This document shows positions 30,817-40,921 of a stretch of 64,000 nucleotides of DNA, in pieces; the stretch's first letter is position 1, and the number at the start of each line of letters is the position of its first letter. The DNA comes from Piezodorus guildinii. Taxonomy: Eukaryota > Arthropoda > Insecta > Hemiptera > Pentatomidae. The stretch lies in the NCBI GenBank assembly GCA_023052935.1, contig CM041297.1:5012280-5076279 (forward strand), in the 5' to 3' direction. Both the position numbers and the translations under genes were made by a program. The notes beneath the pieces were generated by a model. The model was not told the DNA's origin, made no database searches, and was given only the letters and a program-made list of their open reading frames with translations.

Positions 30817-30890
30817 GAATCCTCTTTTCCCTTGATGATCGCATCACGCATAAACGGCTTGACCGATTTCGCTGAAACAGTAAGACAGGT
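30625..30890. repeat. repeated motif flanking an (AT)n run
   Basis: A block with GACCGCATCACGCGTGAACGGC and GATCGATTTCGC (about 30640-30680) recurs diverged at about 30833-30875 (GATCGCATCACGCATAAACGGC, GACCGATTTCGC), on either side of an AT microsatellite (30758-30812). It is likely two ends or two copies of a small transposon; the family is not identified. Confidence 0.6.
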
Positions 30891-31316
30891 CGTTGGAGTC
30901 AGTTAATGTCAAATATTAATACCCGTATTTACTAATGAATTTATGTAATTTAATGATCATTATAAGGTCAATGGCTGACCCTTTAATTATTCAGTAAGAC
31001 CAAACATTTATTACAAAAGTTTAAAGCTTTTATAGAAATTAATTAATTAATTAACCTTCTTAGTCGATAAATAAACAAACCTACAAGTGCCCTGCAGAAG
31101 ATCTTTGATGTGGAACTATAAACATTAGTAATTAATAGTTAAGGTTATTTATTCTCATTTCCTGACTGCCACTGGAAACCTCTTCTTAATTAAGTAAGAA
31201 TATTAATATCTTTATCGATCTTTCACTAATACAGAAACCCCTGTATGAGATTCGTGAATTTATACACTCCCGGTCAAAAGTTTCCAAAAATGGTTCACAT
31301 CAATTAATCTATTTTT

Positions 31317-31960
31317 TTCTAATATATATTTTATTGTTTTTTACAACTGTATATACAAATACAATAAGTAAAATGGCTGAATTACAATAACAGGCATGAA
31401 TAGACATGTAAAGAATCTACCCAGTGGTAGTACTTCAAAGTTTATTTCATGAGCAGGTCTCGAGGCCACCGCCTTTTCAGGCGCCTCGGAGGATTACCGG
31501 GAAAGATGTAGATGAGAGGTTACGGACAAGCGAGTTTGAGTGGGCAGGTAGTTTGGAATTAAAGGAAGTGTATCTATCGCGGGCCAAGTCTGCAACCAGT
31601 GGGATATTTAGGTCTCTATGGATGAGTTTATTAGTTACAAAGTAAGGAGCATTGAGGATTTTTCGTAGGATTTTGGATTGCAGGGATTGGATGCGGGAGG
31701 AGTTTGATAGCTTAGTGGACCCCCATAGCTCAATGCCATAGGTCCAAATAGGTCGGATAATCGTAATGTAAATGAGTTTTTTATAGTAAATAGGGAGTTT
31801 TAAACGTTTGTCTACTAAGTGTTGTAGTAAGCGGTATCTGCAGGCAGTTTCTTGTCGTTTCAGTCTAGTGTGAGGATTCCAAGTAAGGCGCTTGTCAAGA
31901 TGGAGTCCAAGGTAGCGGATCTGTTCAACAGGGATTAATGGAATGTTGCCAAAGGATGCA
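31317..31960 (-). pseudogene. Jockey-like element, 3' fragment (longer)
   Basis: Read on the minus strand from about 31950: LIPVEQIRYLDLHLDKRLTW-like text, then RLKRQETAC, a LIYITIIRPIWTYGIELWGS-like run, SLQSKILRKILNAPYF, and the C-terminus ARDRYTSFNSKLPAHSN..RRLKRRWRWPRDLL-type with frame damage, followed by 3' UTR and poly-A (poly-T near 31317-31330). It corresponds to the part after the RT fingers/palm. It shares its subfamily with the fragment at 2713-3034. Confidence 0.8.
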
Positions 31961-32186
31961 ATTAATCTATTTAAATTTTCTTTTTGTGCGACACTCTGGC
32001 GCTTGGATTTTTTTTATCTTTGTGTATCATCTAGGTTGCACTACGCGATTCAACGGCAAATTCATTTTTTTTAACCGTTCTTTAATGAAAAAAACGAGAA
32101 ATATTACCCGTGCAGTGAACTTCTTACAACTGTGACAGTCAATAAATCAAACTAAGGAAAATGTATCCGCTTAATTGCTCTTAGGA

Positions 32187-32443
32187 GAGATCACTTGTAG
32201 CTGGGTGGTTAGCATAACAGCCTCCTGTGCCAAAGGTCACGGGTTCACACCCGCAGGTGGTCCTAGGATTATTTAATGGGAGTAAAAAATCCTTAGTTAT
32301 GCCATCCTTCGGAGGTGGTCCCGAGCCTGTGCGATGCCAGCCAGGTACTTTTTAAAGATCCCTATCCTGATACAACCAAAATTTAGAACTTCAATTCGTC
32401 GAATTAGCCATAGTAGCACAAAGTGACGTTAAATTAATAAACA
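32187..32443 (+). repeat. SINE-1
   Basis: Plus-strand copy: GAGATCACTTGTAGCTGGG, GTTAGCATAACAGCCTCC, GGTTCACACCCGC as B box, the hairpin region, then the tail block with small deletions (GTGACGTTAAATTAATAAAC). Confidence 0.85.
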
Positions 32444-32929
32444 ATTTCTTTTAGGGGATAAGTACAATGTAAATAAAGCTCCAGAAACAAATATCGCGTT
32501 GTTTATTTTTTTTATTTCGATCACGTTAGAAATCTCAGTAATAATTAGGTTTAATCAAATTATTTTTTGTTATTTACAATAGTCACAAACCTTTCTTACA
32601 TCTAAATAACAAATTTGTTTATAAATACAAATAATAATAAGATAGGCATATTTTTTTTTCTCAGGTATTCACAAGGGTTTAATGATTATGACCATAGGTC
32701 GTCTCGAACTTTTGATTCATAATATACGCCTAAACCATAATACATGCGTCAGCAAGTACATAATATAAATAATTTTTGTCTAAATTTGCCTCGATATATA
32801 ATAATATCCAAAAATAACGTTATCTAACAATAAAATATTTACTATTAAGTATTTATAAGACTTTAATTAATATTTTATACTCTTTCACTAAAATATACAA
32901 ACCAGAATTGACGTTTTAAATTATTCATT
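32444..32929. other. AT-rich unassigned stretch
   Basis: Nothing recognised. Confidence 0.5.
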
Positions 32930-32959
32930 ATGGATCGTTTCGCGATTCAAACGATTTTT

Positions 32960-33509
32960 ATTAAACTCTTGTGACTGATCTAAAATTAAATGGGCTTTAA
33001 TTTCATATAGGTTTAATATTTTTCGAGAAAATCTGAGAGGGATCGAACCACAAATTTTTGATAAATCTTCCTTTAAAGTAGTTTTAATTTTGTTGATCAG
33101 AAAGAATGAACCATATCATCTTGATAAGACTGATTAAAAAATGGCTGAATATGAAAGAATTCGATAACCAACTGAAGAAGAAAAGACTCAATTTAATGTT
33201 TTGTTTTTTTTCCTGAACATAAAAAATAATACAAAACTATAATATTCTCTTAGAAAGCTAATAATTTTGAATTTCTCAGATTTTTTTAAAAACTAACATA
33301 CCAAGTTATTGAATGCAAAGTAGAGTGAGGAACAGTTGAAAAAAATTAAATGATTGTTGTAGATCGAAATGTCTGTCTATTGTTGAGTTATTTAATGTAA
33401 AATAAATGTTCCCACCGAAACAAGATAATTCTAATCTCGATTTCAAATACTCGAATTCAAGAAACGGGGTAACTGAAAGTGTGTTGCGCGCACTACATTT
33501 TGTTTTAGG
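32960..33509 (-). repeat. HINE-like repeat, degraded inverted copy
   Basis: Reverse-oriented blocks (TTTCGAGAAAATC, ATTCGATAACCAACTGAAG, then GTAACTGAAAGTGTGTTGCGCG and CACTACATTTTG at the left-end side) identify the family. It is highly diverged with deletions. Confidence 0.65.
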
Positions 33510-34009
33510 CTTATCTCTTGGGCAGTTATAGCTCTCATATCATGTTTCAATAAGATGTTATTCTGAAGAGGACCTAGTCCCAAAATACTATTTTCTAGAT
33601 ATAACATTACAGCGAACAGAAATGTCAAAGAATTATCGCTTGTTTTCCTGATGTTGAGTATTCATTTCTTGGCTTTTAATGTGCATAACGTGACATCTGT
33701 GTAATGTAAAAATATTTAAGTTGTTTTCTTGACAGTATATTATCTATTTTTGTGTCAATGATTCATAATCGGTGCCTCAAACTATGGTTCATTCACTTTT
33801 TAATAATTTTAGTTGTCAATGAACTGTTAAAAGTGAATGGAAAGTTCCCATCACTTTATCAAAATATGATCAAGCCCAATATAAAACTAAAAAGAGTATA
33901 GAATGCTTAGCAAAGGTAATATATCTAAGGAATTTTTGATCTTTTTATCAGAACTTTTTTATTTAAAACAAAAAAATAAATTAATAAGAAAGCCCGTGAC
34001 TGTGTGGCT
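33510..34009. other. unassigned stretch
   Basis: Nothing recognised. Confidence 0.5.
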
Positions 34010-34325
34010 AGGACCCTAGAATACTAATAATACTCAGACCTGAACTTTATCAAAGAGATTATTATGTACAAAAAAAGAGTTATAGTTCAACAGTGGTGTG
34101 CAATAAGGTGATTCGGCCGAGATTACACACATCCGACAGGTTTTCCCTCAGTATTTATACTCATTTATAGAGGCTGGATCTGCCCTAGGGATGCATCCAT
34201 GTTCCAGGAACGCCATAAGGCTGAATTAACAGTACAAATAATATTATTACTCAACCGGGATTCGAACCTGGGACCAGAACAGTAGCCTATTGTTCTATCC
34301 GCTGGACCACGCCCAGCCCCCATTT
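34010..34325 (-). repeat. SINE-3, tRNA-derived SINE with near-intact promoter
   Basis: On the minus strand the head begins about 34322 with GGGGCTGGGCGTGGTCCAGC. An A-box-like TGGTCCAGCGGATAGAA lies at 34293-34309 and an exact B box GGTTCGAATCC at 34258-34268. The body contains TTCAGCCTTATGGCG and GATCCAGCCTCTATAAATGAG and ends toward a GGGTCCTAGCCACACAGTCAC segment. It is the best-preserved Pol III promoter in the window. Other SINE-3 copies lie at 36.1, 46.3 and 51.8 kb. Confidence 0.78.
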
Positions 34326-35365
34326 ACAAAGAGTAATACGTTTAATAATCCTAACCAACTAAAATAATTTATTTTACACTCAAGATACACTTTCATTAAT
34401 ACACTGATAAATACAAAATTTATAAAAATACAAAAATATTCATAAGCAACATTATCGTTTCTCTCTGAGAGAACTAGATCGGACACAAACCAAGAAAAGC
34501 ATGCTCAAGCCGAGGGTACGTTTAGATAACTTCTGATTGGTCAAGGTTTATCAAAGGTGTAAATAAACAAAATTAAAAAAAAATAGCAGGATTTTTACAT
34601 GTTTCTGCGGAGAATAATTAGCATCTTAAATAATCATGGAATAATTGAGACGTTGGTTTCTAAAAAGACATAAAAAGACTTACGAAAATGATATTTTGAT
34701 ATATTTGTATTCTTATCATTCAGTTTGATCTAATTTTTGTATTTTATTCAAAGAACGCTGAAACCCTTAATAAACTCGATTTATAAATGCAATTATTTTC
34801 TAAAGATACTTATTACAGACTTAGTTATGTTCCGAATCATACACTAAAGCATATCATTCCAAAAATTTAATATAGTCTTAATAATATAAGGGAAAAAAAC
34901 CTAGAGTTTTCTGTGAAATGAAATAAGTTGGTTTAATAATATAGTAACGAGAGGTTATGGCGCTTTCTGTTAAATTTCCTAAAAAGGATACAGTACCTTT
35001 CGGAAATAAACGTCGCAATTGTTGGTCGTGGATTGAATTTTAGGACCAATATTTTAGGCCTCCTTAAGGGTAAAATAAAGAAGAAAAATAGTATTTAAAA
35101 AAAAAATCACTACTTACAATAAAGTAACATAAATAAAAATTTTAAATTAATACGAAACCTACAAAGAAAGAACAGGAAATTATTAATAAAACATAATTTA
35201 CAATTCAGCGTGTCTTTTATTTGTGTCTTTTAAGTAAAGGTGGGCGAACGGTAGAGACACCTGCTGGTACCCCGATGTGTCTTTTGTATTCAATTTAAAT
35301 ACATTCCTTATAATATGAACAAATAACCATCAGTAGAAGGGGTTATGAGGAGTGCTATTTTTATA
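34326..35365. other. AT-rich unassigned stretch
   Basis: No gene or named repeat recognised. Confidence 0.5.
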
Positions 35366-35485
35366 CTAATAATAAAAGGCTTACCGAACCCGAAGGTTCG
35401 ATGCCGATACCACCAAACTTCAAGTGCACAGAATCGTCCAATTCGCCGGTCAAGCCCAAGCCCCCAAGATCAGCCTTAATGCAAT
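35366..35485 (-). pseudogene. non-LTR element ORF end (DCxxADLG motif)
   Basis: The minus strand reads RRWKDCIKADLGGLGLTGEL..VHLKFGGIGIEPSGS. It is the end of the same endonuclease-RT family seen at 60158-60545 (RRWEDCVQADLGSLGLNGE). Only the last ~40 codons remain. Confidence 0.7.
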
Positions 35486-35905
35486 CCTTCCATCGACGAT
35501 TCAATCCCACATCAGAGACTTTGAGGATTAGAGGATATAATTCCATTCCAATAATTCCCACCAAATAACCTTCACCATTCGTCGTAAACCTATGACTTCC
35601 TGATCTACAGCACCCATAATCAATATTCCACTTGTCTCGGTCGAACAGATCCGATAGACAGGACTCTTGACTTGACTAACGTGTAACATGGGATCCTCAT
35701 ATAAGACTGACACAAAAAAAAAAAAACTGCCCGATGTTTTCGAATACTTCAACACTTACTATGCAAACGGTCCAATCTTCCACTTAACTAATAAAGACTT
35801 ATCTACATGAATGCCATAAGGCCGATATGAAGCTCTAGGGCTCTACTAAACAATCAGATTATTCTAGTATCCAATCCTTATAATTATAAATCCTTCCAGT
35901 CGTGT
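35486..35905 (+). pseudogene. Jockey-like element, strongly degraded fragment
   Basis: Plus-strand text follows the truncated element at 36.7 kb with many substitutions and indels. Shared anchors are CCCACATC..GAGAC, CGTCGTAAACCTATGACTTCC, GAACAGATCCGATAGACAGG, ACTTCAACACTTACTATGC, and AAGGCCGATATGAAGC..GGGCTCTACTAAAC. No continuous frame remains. Confidence 0.75.
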
Positions 35906-36074
35906 AGTTTCCGGGAAATGTTGCAAACGTCATACGGCGGACAAACGGATTTTTATTCCTCATTTGGGTTCTTGAAACGTATGCCCTCAAATTTTGATGG
36001 GGAAGGGGTATTTTATTAATTTATTTTTTGGGCGGTTAAAAAGGTTCATTTTTGAAAAAAATCATTAAATTCAC

Positions 36075-36260
36075 AGAACGGCATGGTCTATTAGATAGAG
36101 TACTACTGTGCCCCCGGTTCCGGATTCGTAATCCGGCTGAGAAAGTATTATTTATTCCGTTATTTTAAACCGTAGGGTAACCCTGGGGTAGGGAGATCTT
36201 GCTGTGTCACACCAAATTCCAATAAAGTGTGTACCATTCACGGGAAGATAAAGCTGTTTG
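36075..36260 (+). repeat. SINE-3-like, tRNA-derived head
   Basis: A head ACGGCATGGTCTATTAGATA and GAGTACTACTG with B-box equivalent GGATTCGTAATCC (36122-36134), then a body AAGTATTATTTATTCCGTTA..GTAACCCTGGGGTAG resembling the SINE at 46255-46540. It is not a functional tRNA, because the acceptor ends do not pair and a SINE body follows. Confidence 0.65.
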
Positions 36261-36671
36261 TGTTCTTGGCGTAGTCTTTGCACGACTGTTGACCTATAAT
36301 CACCACGAATTTCAATCTTCATGGTTTGTAGAGGTACACTGGTTTTTTTTTTTTAATTATACACCATCACATTTAGTCATAGCGAAATGAAACAGGGATC
36401 GATGGAGGAACATGGGTGTGTATGTTTTAATCTTTTAACTTTTTATTGTGATATTAATATAATTATTTCATCTTATTTTACTATATTTATTGTATATGCT
36501 GGTGATTTAATATTGAAGCGGAGTTTCATATGGTTGCCATAGGCATTATTGTGATAATTATTAATATATAATTTTTTTTTGTTATATACATATATTTGAA
36601 TAAATTTGACAGATAAAAAGAAAAGAAAAAAAAATACAATGAGAAAAATAATTTAGAAAAAAAAAATAATG

Positions 36672-37782
36672 CTGCACGGGAGCCTTTCTCGACGTAGAGC
36701 AGGCCTTTGACCGAGTCTGGCACCCGGGGTTGCTTTACAAGCTCCGTCTATTCTTCCCTCCTACCTATTTTCTAATTATCCAATCCTACCTCGCTGATAG
36801 ATCTTTTAAAATAAATCACAATAGTTCCTATTCCTCCCTGTTTTCTCAATCTGCTGGTGTTCCTCAAGGTAGCATCCTAGGACCCGTTCTTTATACAGTT
36901 TATACAGCTGATATCCCAACCCATCCAAGCACTTTCCTTTCTACCTATGCTGATGACACGTGTGTGCTATCAGTAGACAATGATCCTGTTACAGCCTCTC
37001 ACATTCTTCAATCCCACATCCGAGACCTTGAAGTATGGTGTCAGAATTGGAGGATTAAAATTAATTCTAACAAATCCCACCAGATAACATTTACCCTACG
37101 TCGTAAACCAATGACTTCCTGCCCTACAGTATCCTTTAATGACACTCCGCTAGCCCCTGTTGAACAGATTCGATACCTAGGACTCCACCTTGACAAACGT
37201 CTGACATGGAATCCTCATACAAGACTTAAACGACAAGAAACTGCTCGACGTTTTCGACTACTTCAACACTTACTGGACAAACGCTCCAACCTTCCACTTA
37301 ATTACAAAAGACTTATTTATATGACCATCATAAGACCGATATGGACTTACGGAGTAGAGCTATGGGGCTCTACTAAACCATCGAATTCTTCTCGTAGCCA
37401 ATCCTTACAATCCAAAATCCTTCGTAAAATCCTTAACGCTCCTTACTTTGTCACGAATAAGCTTATCCATAAAGACCTTAATATCCCATATGTTACTGAA
37501 CTAGCCCGAACCAGGTACCAATCATTCCATGAAAAACTCCATTTCCACTCTAATCCACTAGTTTCTATCTTATCAACCTCTTCAATTCCTGATAATCCTC
37601 CGAGGCGTCTGAAAAGAAGATGGCCCCGAGACCTTCTAGTTTAAAATATTTTTAGAGCGCTGCCAATGGGTGGCGTCTCTTCATGTATTTCATGTCATTT
37701 TCCTATATCCATCACATTTACTTGTATATAATTATACAGTTGTAAATATCAATAAATAGTTTAAAAAAAAAAAAAAAGAAAG
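36672..37782 (+). mobile_element. Jockey-like element, 5'-truncated insertion
   Basis: The insertion begins inside the RT domain at 36672 and runs through the 3' UTR to a poly-A at about 37763-37777. A 10-bp duplication AAAAATAATG flanks it (36662-36671 and 37783-37792), as expected for target-primed reverse transcription. The flanks are A-rich, so the duplication boundaries are approximate. Confidence 0.85.
36673..37644 (+). pseudogene. Jockey-like ORF2, RT C-terminal half (truncated)
   Basis: An open frame with no proper start runs from TGC at 36673 (CTGAFLDVEQAFDRVWHPGL) to the stop at 37644. An internal ATG at 36730 exists but lies inside the RT domain. It contains GVPQGSILGPVLY and the catalytic YADD (about 36949-36960), then a IRYLGLHLDKRLTWNPHTR motif, IRPIWTYGVELWGS and the C-terminus RRLKRRWPRDLLV. 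The frame is undamaged, so the insertion is fairly young. The endonuclease and RT fingers are absent. It is a subfamily distinct from the full-length element at 39.3 kb. Confidence 0.9.
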
Positions 37783-37792
37783 AAAAATAATG

Positions 37793-38574
37793 TTAAAAGG
37801 AAAAAAAGTGTTAAAAAAAATTGAAAGGAAAAAAATGTTAAAAGAAAAAAAAAAGTAATCTATTTTTATGTATATTGCATGCTAAGATTTTTAAGATGTT
37901 ATATATTTATATAAAAAAATTGTCCATTAAGAAAAAAACAAAGTAAGCTGTGTTATTTGCAACCCAATTAAATTGGGAAGCACCACTTGTTGAATAAAGT
38001 GTATCTCTCTTTTTTTTTTTTTTTTTTTTTAAATAGTATATAAAACGAAATAACTAAAATAGAAAAACTAACCTTTGATAGAGCTAGGTCCTAACTTCCT
38101 ACTTCTGTATTCTGTTACAAAGCTGCCTCGAGGTATGTGGTAATTGTCCCAGCTCAAGACAATTAGAATAAACTTATATAAAGGTTATCTCTCGTCTGTT
38201 GTGCCTTAGATCTAATGACTTGTGGCTTTCCTAACTTAATCTCCTTGTAAGAGTGGCGTGCTCCGATTACACGGAAAGGAGGGAAACAGTAAAGTAAGTA
38301 GCGATATGGTGTCCGAAGCAGCACACTTAAGGAAAAACAATTTAAACATAATCAAATATGATGACAATAATATAATATAATAGGCTATTTAATGAGGATC
38401 TTAAGGTTAATGATTAAACATACAAAACTATATTTTAAAATTTGATGTTCATAAATGTGGTTGGTTTCACTATTAATATTATTATTCGATTAGATCATTT
38501 AAAGATCACCATGGTAGACTAATTCTTGAAGGACATTTCAGAAATGTGGTTTGTTTATTCATTAATGTCATTTT
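37793..38574. other. AT-rich unassigned stretch
   Basis: A-rich region of AGGAAAAAA-type steps, then unassigned sequence. No gene recognised. Confidence 0.5.
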
Positions 38575-39303
38575 ATTACTTTCACTTCCTATATATAGTA
38601 AGGAAAAGTATTATAAGGATCGTGAAAATTATCGAATTTCATTTTTCAACGGAAATACACATCCCGCAAAAAGGTCTGTGTGTGTGTGTGTGTGTGTGGT
38701 AACTCCCGGGCGGAAACGGTAAGTCCTATGAAACTGATATTTCATATTTAAGACAAATATACGCCCGAGACGTTACAAAACTTTTTTCATCAAAATGAGC
38801 TTACCAGAAGAACCACTTTATACCATGGATTTTTCACCTTCTTTCGATTTTCTCGAAAACGGTTCCGACGATTTTGATTAAACTCGCTATATCGATGTAA
38901 AATTTTATAGGCTTTAATATTATTTAGATTTTATTTGGATTCAAATGGTGTGGCAGGGCTTAAATGCCGATATTTTAAAATTTCTTCCCCTAAAGTACCT
39001 TTAATTTTGTTGATTCTATAAAATTAACTATATTATCTTGTTACCATTGATGAAAAACAGGTAAATATATAAATTGAATGAATTCGATACCCAACTAAAG
39101 GAGAAAACAGAAAAAATATTTTTTTAATGCAATTTTTTGTGTTTGGACATAAGAGCAGTAATGTACATGTATGATATACCGTTGGAAAGCTAAAGATTTT
39201 AGAAAAATTATCATCTCATATACAAGCTTTTAAAAGTTAATAGAGAGTGATGAAAATAAGATAAAACTAACTGATTATTTTAGATATTAATATAATAGAG
39301 TTC

Positions 39304-39315
39304 TGCGCATGCGCG
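39304..39315 (+). promoter_or_regulatory. NRF-1-type palindrome at the 5' end of the Jockey element
   Basis: TGCGCATGCGCG begins about 6 nt inside the element and matches the NRF-1/Ewg consensus YGCGCAYGCGCR. Jockey-type elements use internal promoters near their 5' end, so a bound activator here could drive full-length transcription. AGCAGTCAT at 39323-39331 is a possible initiator. Both roles are inferred. Confidence 0.5.
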
Positions 39316-39610
39316 TGAGTATAGCAGTCATATTTCAAGTCGGCTCTCGGATTTCTTGCTTTTACAGTTGGATTTCACTTCAGCACAGTCTTGAAAACAT
39401 CATCAGACTTCAGGATAACAACAACAGTTATTATTGGAGCAAACAGCGGTAAGTTGTGATATAATTTACAGTGTAAAGTGAATGCTGAGTCACCTCTTCA
39501 TATCAGCTGATTGCCAATAGCCCGGCAAGGCTGGTCTTGCTTAACTTTTTTTAAGTTATTGTTTTTTTTTCCCACATCTGGTTATTATTTAATTACTTTC
39601 TATACATGAA

Positions 39611-40921
39611 ATGCGATATTATCATCAAGTAATGTCCTCCAAAGCTTCAACTAAAAGATCTAGATCTAGTGGTTCAATCCCGTCACCTACAAAACAAAGA
39701 CCCCGCCGTGATACTAATAAAAGATTAAATCTACAAGCAACCCCTTCCGATACTAATTCAGAATCTGAACCACAACCTGGCACATCGTCACAAGGGATGA
39801 CTGACGAATCGCCGTTTTTCACCCCAAATCCTTTTCAGATTTTACATAATGAAAAAGAAAACATGGAATCTACTCCTATACCTAGTGAACCACGGCCTCC
39901 TCCAATATTTGTCAAAAATATTAGAAATTTCCAAATGTTGTGTGCGCAATTGAACAAAATTACCGAATCTACCAGCTACTACTGTATGAGTAGAATCAAT
40001 GATACCAAAATATCTCCTACTACTGCCGAGACATATAGAAAAACAGTGAAATACCTAACTGAAACCAAAGCAGATTTCCATACCTATCAGCTACGCCAAG
40101 AGAGAGCTTTAAGGGTTGTAATCAGAAACTTACACCCCTCGACACCAGTTGAAGCTATTAAAGAAGAACTAACGGAGATGGGCTATAAAGTGCGCCAAGT
40201 CACTAACGTCCTAAAGGATAAAATTCCTCTACCTCTCTTTTTTGTGGATTTGGAACCAGCTGAAGGAGTTGAAAAAATCTATGACCTCAATAGATTGTAC
40301 TATTCCAGTGTAAGAGTTGAAAAACCTTACACAAAGAGAGAGATAATTCAGTGCCATAATTGTCAAGCATATGGTCATACTAAAAGTTATTGTCATCACA
40401 TACCTCGATGCGTGAAATGCGGTGAACAGCACAAGTCTGTGGAGTGTACAAAACCAAAATCAACACCAGCTGTATGTGCTCATTGCCTGAAGGACCACCC
40501 GGCCAACTATAAAGGATGCCAAATCTATAAGGAGCTGAGGACCAGGTTTCAAAAACCTCAAGTACTGGATGAAACAGCAAGACAAGTAAGAAACAGAAGA
40601 GAACCCTCAAAACTTATTGATGCCAATTTATCATTTGCCCACTTACTTGGAGGTGGGAATCAAAGTACTGAAGCCGTGGCCCTGCCGGAACTACAAAATG
40701 TACCTCAATCCATTCCACATATACCTCTTTCTCAAAATGTAACCAATCCTAAGAATCCTAATCCACCACAAATCTCTCATATTCCTCCTCCTTCAAACGC
40801 CACAGACCTTACCAGTTTGATGACATCCTTTATTTCCGAAATTAAATCCCTTGTTATGCCCTTAATATCACTCCTTACGAATCTCGTAACAAATCTCATT
40901 CCTGCCTTAAAAAAACCATAA
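39611..40921 (+). CDS. Jockey-like ORF1, nucleic-acid-binding Gag-like protein
   Basis: 436 residues. The N-terminus is basic and serine-rich (SSKASTKRSRSSGS, PTKQRPRRD), followed by an acidic/polar linker. A PRE_C2HC-type segment (RVVIRNLHPSTPVEAIKEEL, about residues 167-190, continuing to GYKVRQVTNV) leads into three zinc knuckles: CHNCQAYGHTKSYC (248-261), CVKCGEQHKSVEC (268-280) and CAHCLKDHPANYKGC (about 290-304). The C-terminal ~120 residues are proline/asparagine-rich and end in a hydrophobic leucine/serine segment. The protein coats element RNA and takes part in the ribonucleoprotein (family knowledge). A second ATG at 39644 (MSSKAST) is an alternative start. The stop TAA is directly followed by the ORF2 ATG in the same frame. 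Confidence 0.92.
   Translation: MRYYHQVMSSKASTKRSRSSGSIPSPTKQRPRRDTNKRLNLQATPSDTNSESEPQPGTSSQGMTDESPFFTPNPFQILHNEKENMESTPIPSEPRPPPIFVKNIRNFQMLCAQLNKITESTSYYCMSRINDTKISPTTAETYRKTVKYLTETKADFHTYQLRQERALRVVIRNLHPSTPVEAIKEELTEMGYKVRQVTNVLKDKIPLPLFFVDLEPAEGVEKIYDLNRLYYSSVRVEKPYTKREIIQCHNCQAYGHTKSYCHHIPRCVKCGEQHKSVECTKPKSTPAVCAHCLKDHPANYKGCQIYKELRTRFQKPQVLDETARQVRNRREPSKLIDANLSFAHLLGGGNQSTEAVALPELQNVPQSIPHIPLSQNVTNPKNPNPPQISHIPPPSNATDLTSLMTSFISEIKSLVMPLISLLTNLVTNLIPALKKP

Noticed and set aside
36080..36150. Functional tRNA gene (also 46260-46325 and 34255-34322)
   Set aside because: A- and B-box-like segments exist, but the acceptor stems do not close and SINE bodies follow, so they are SINE heads.
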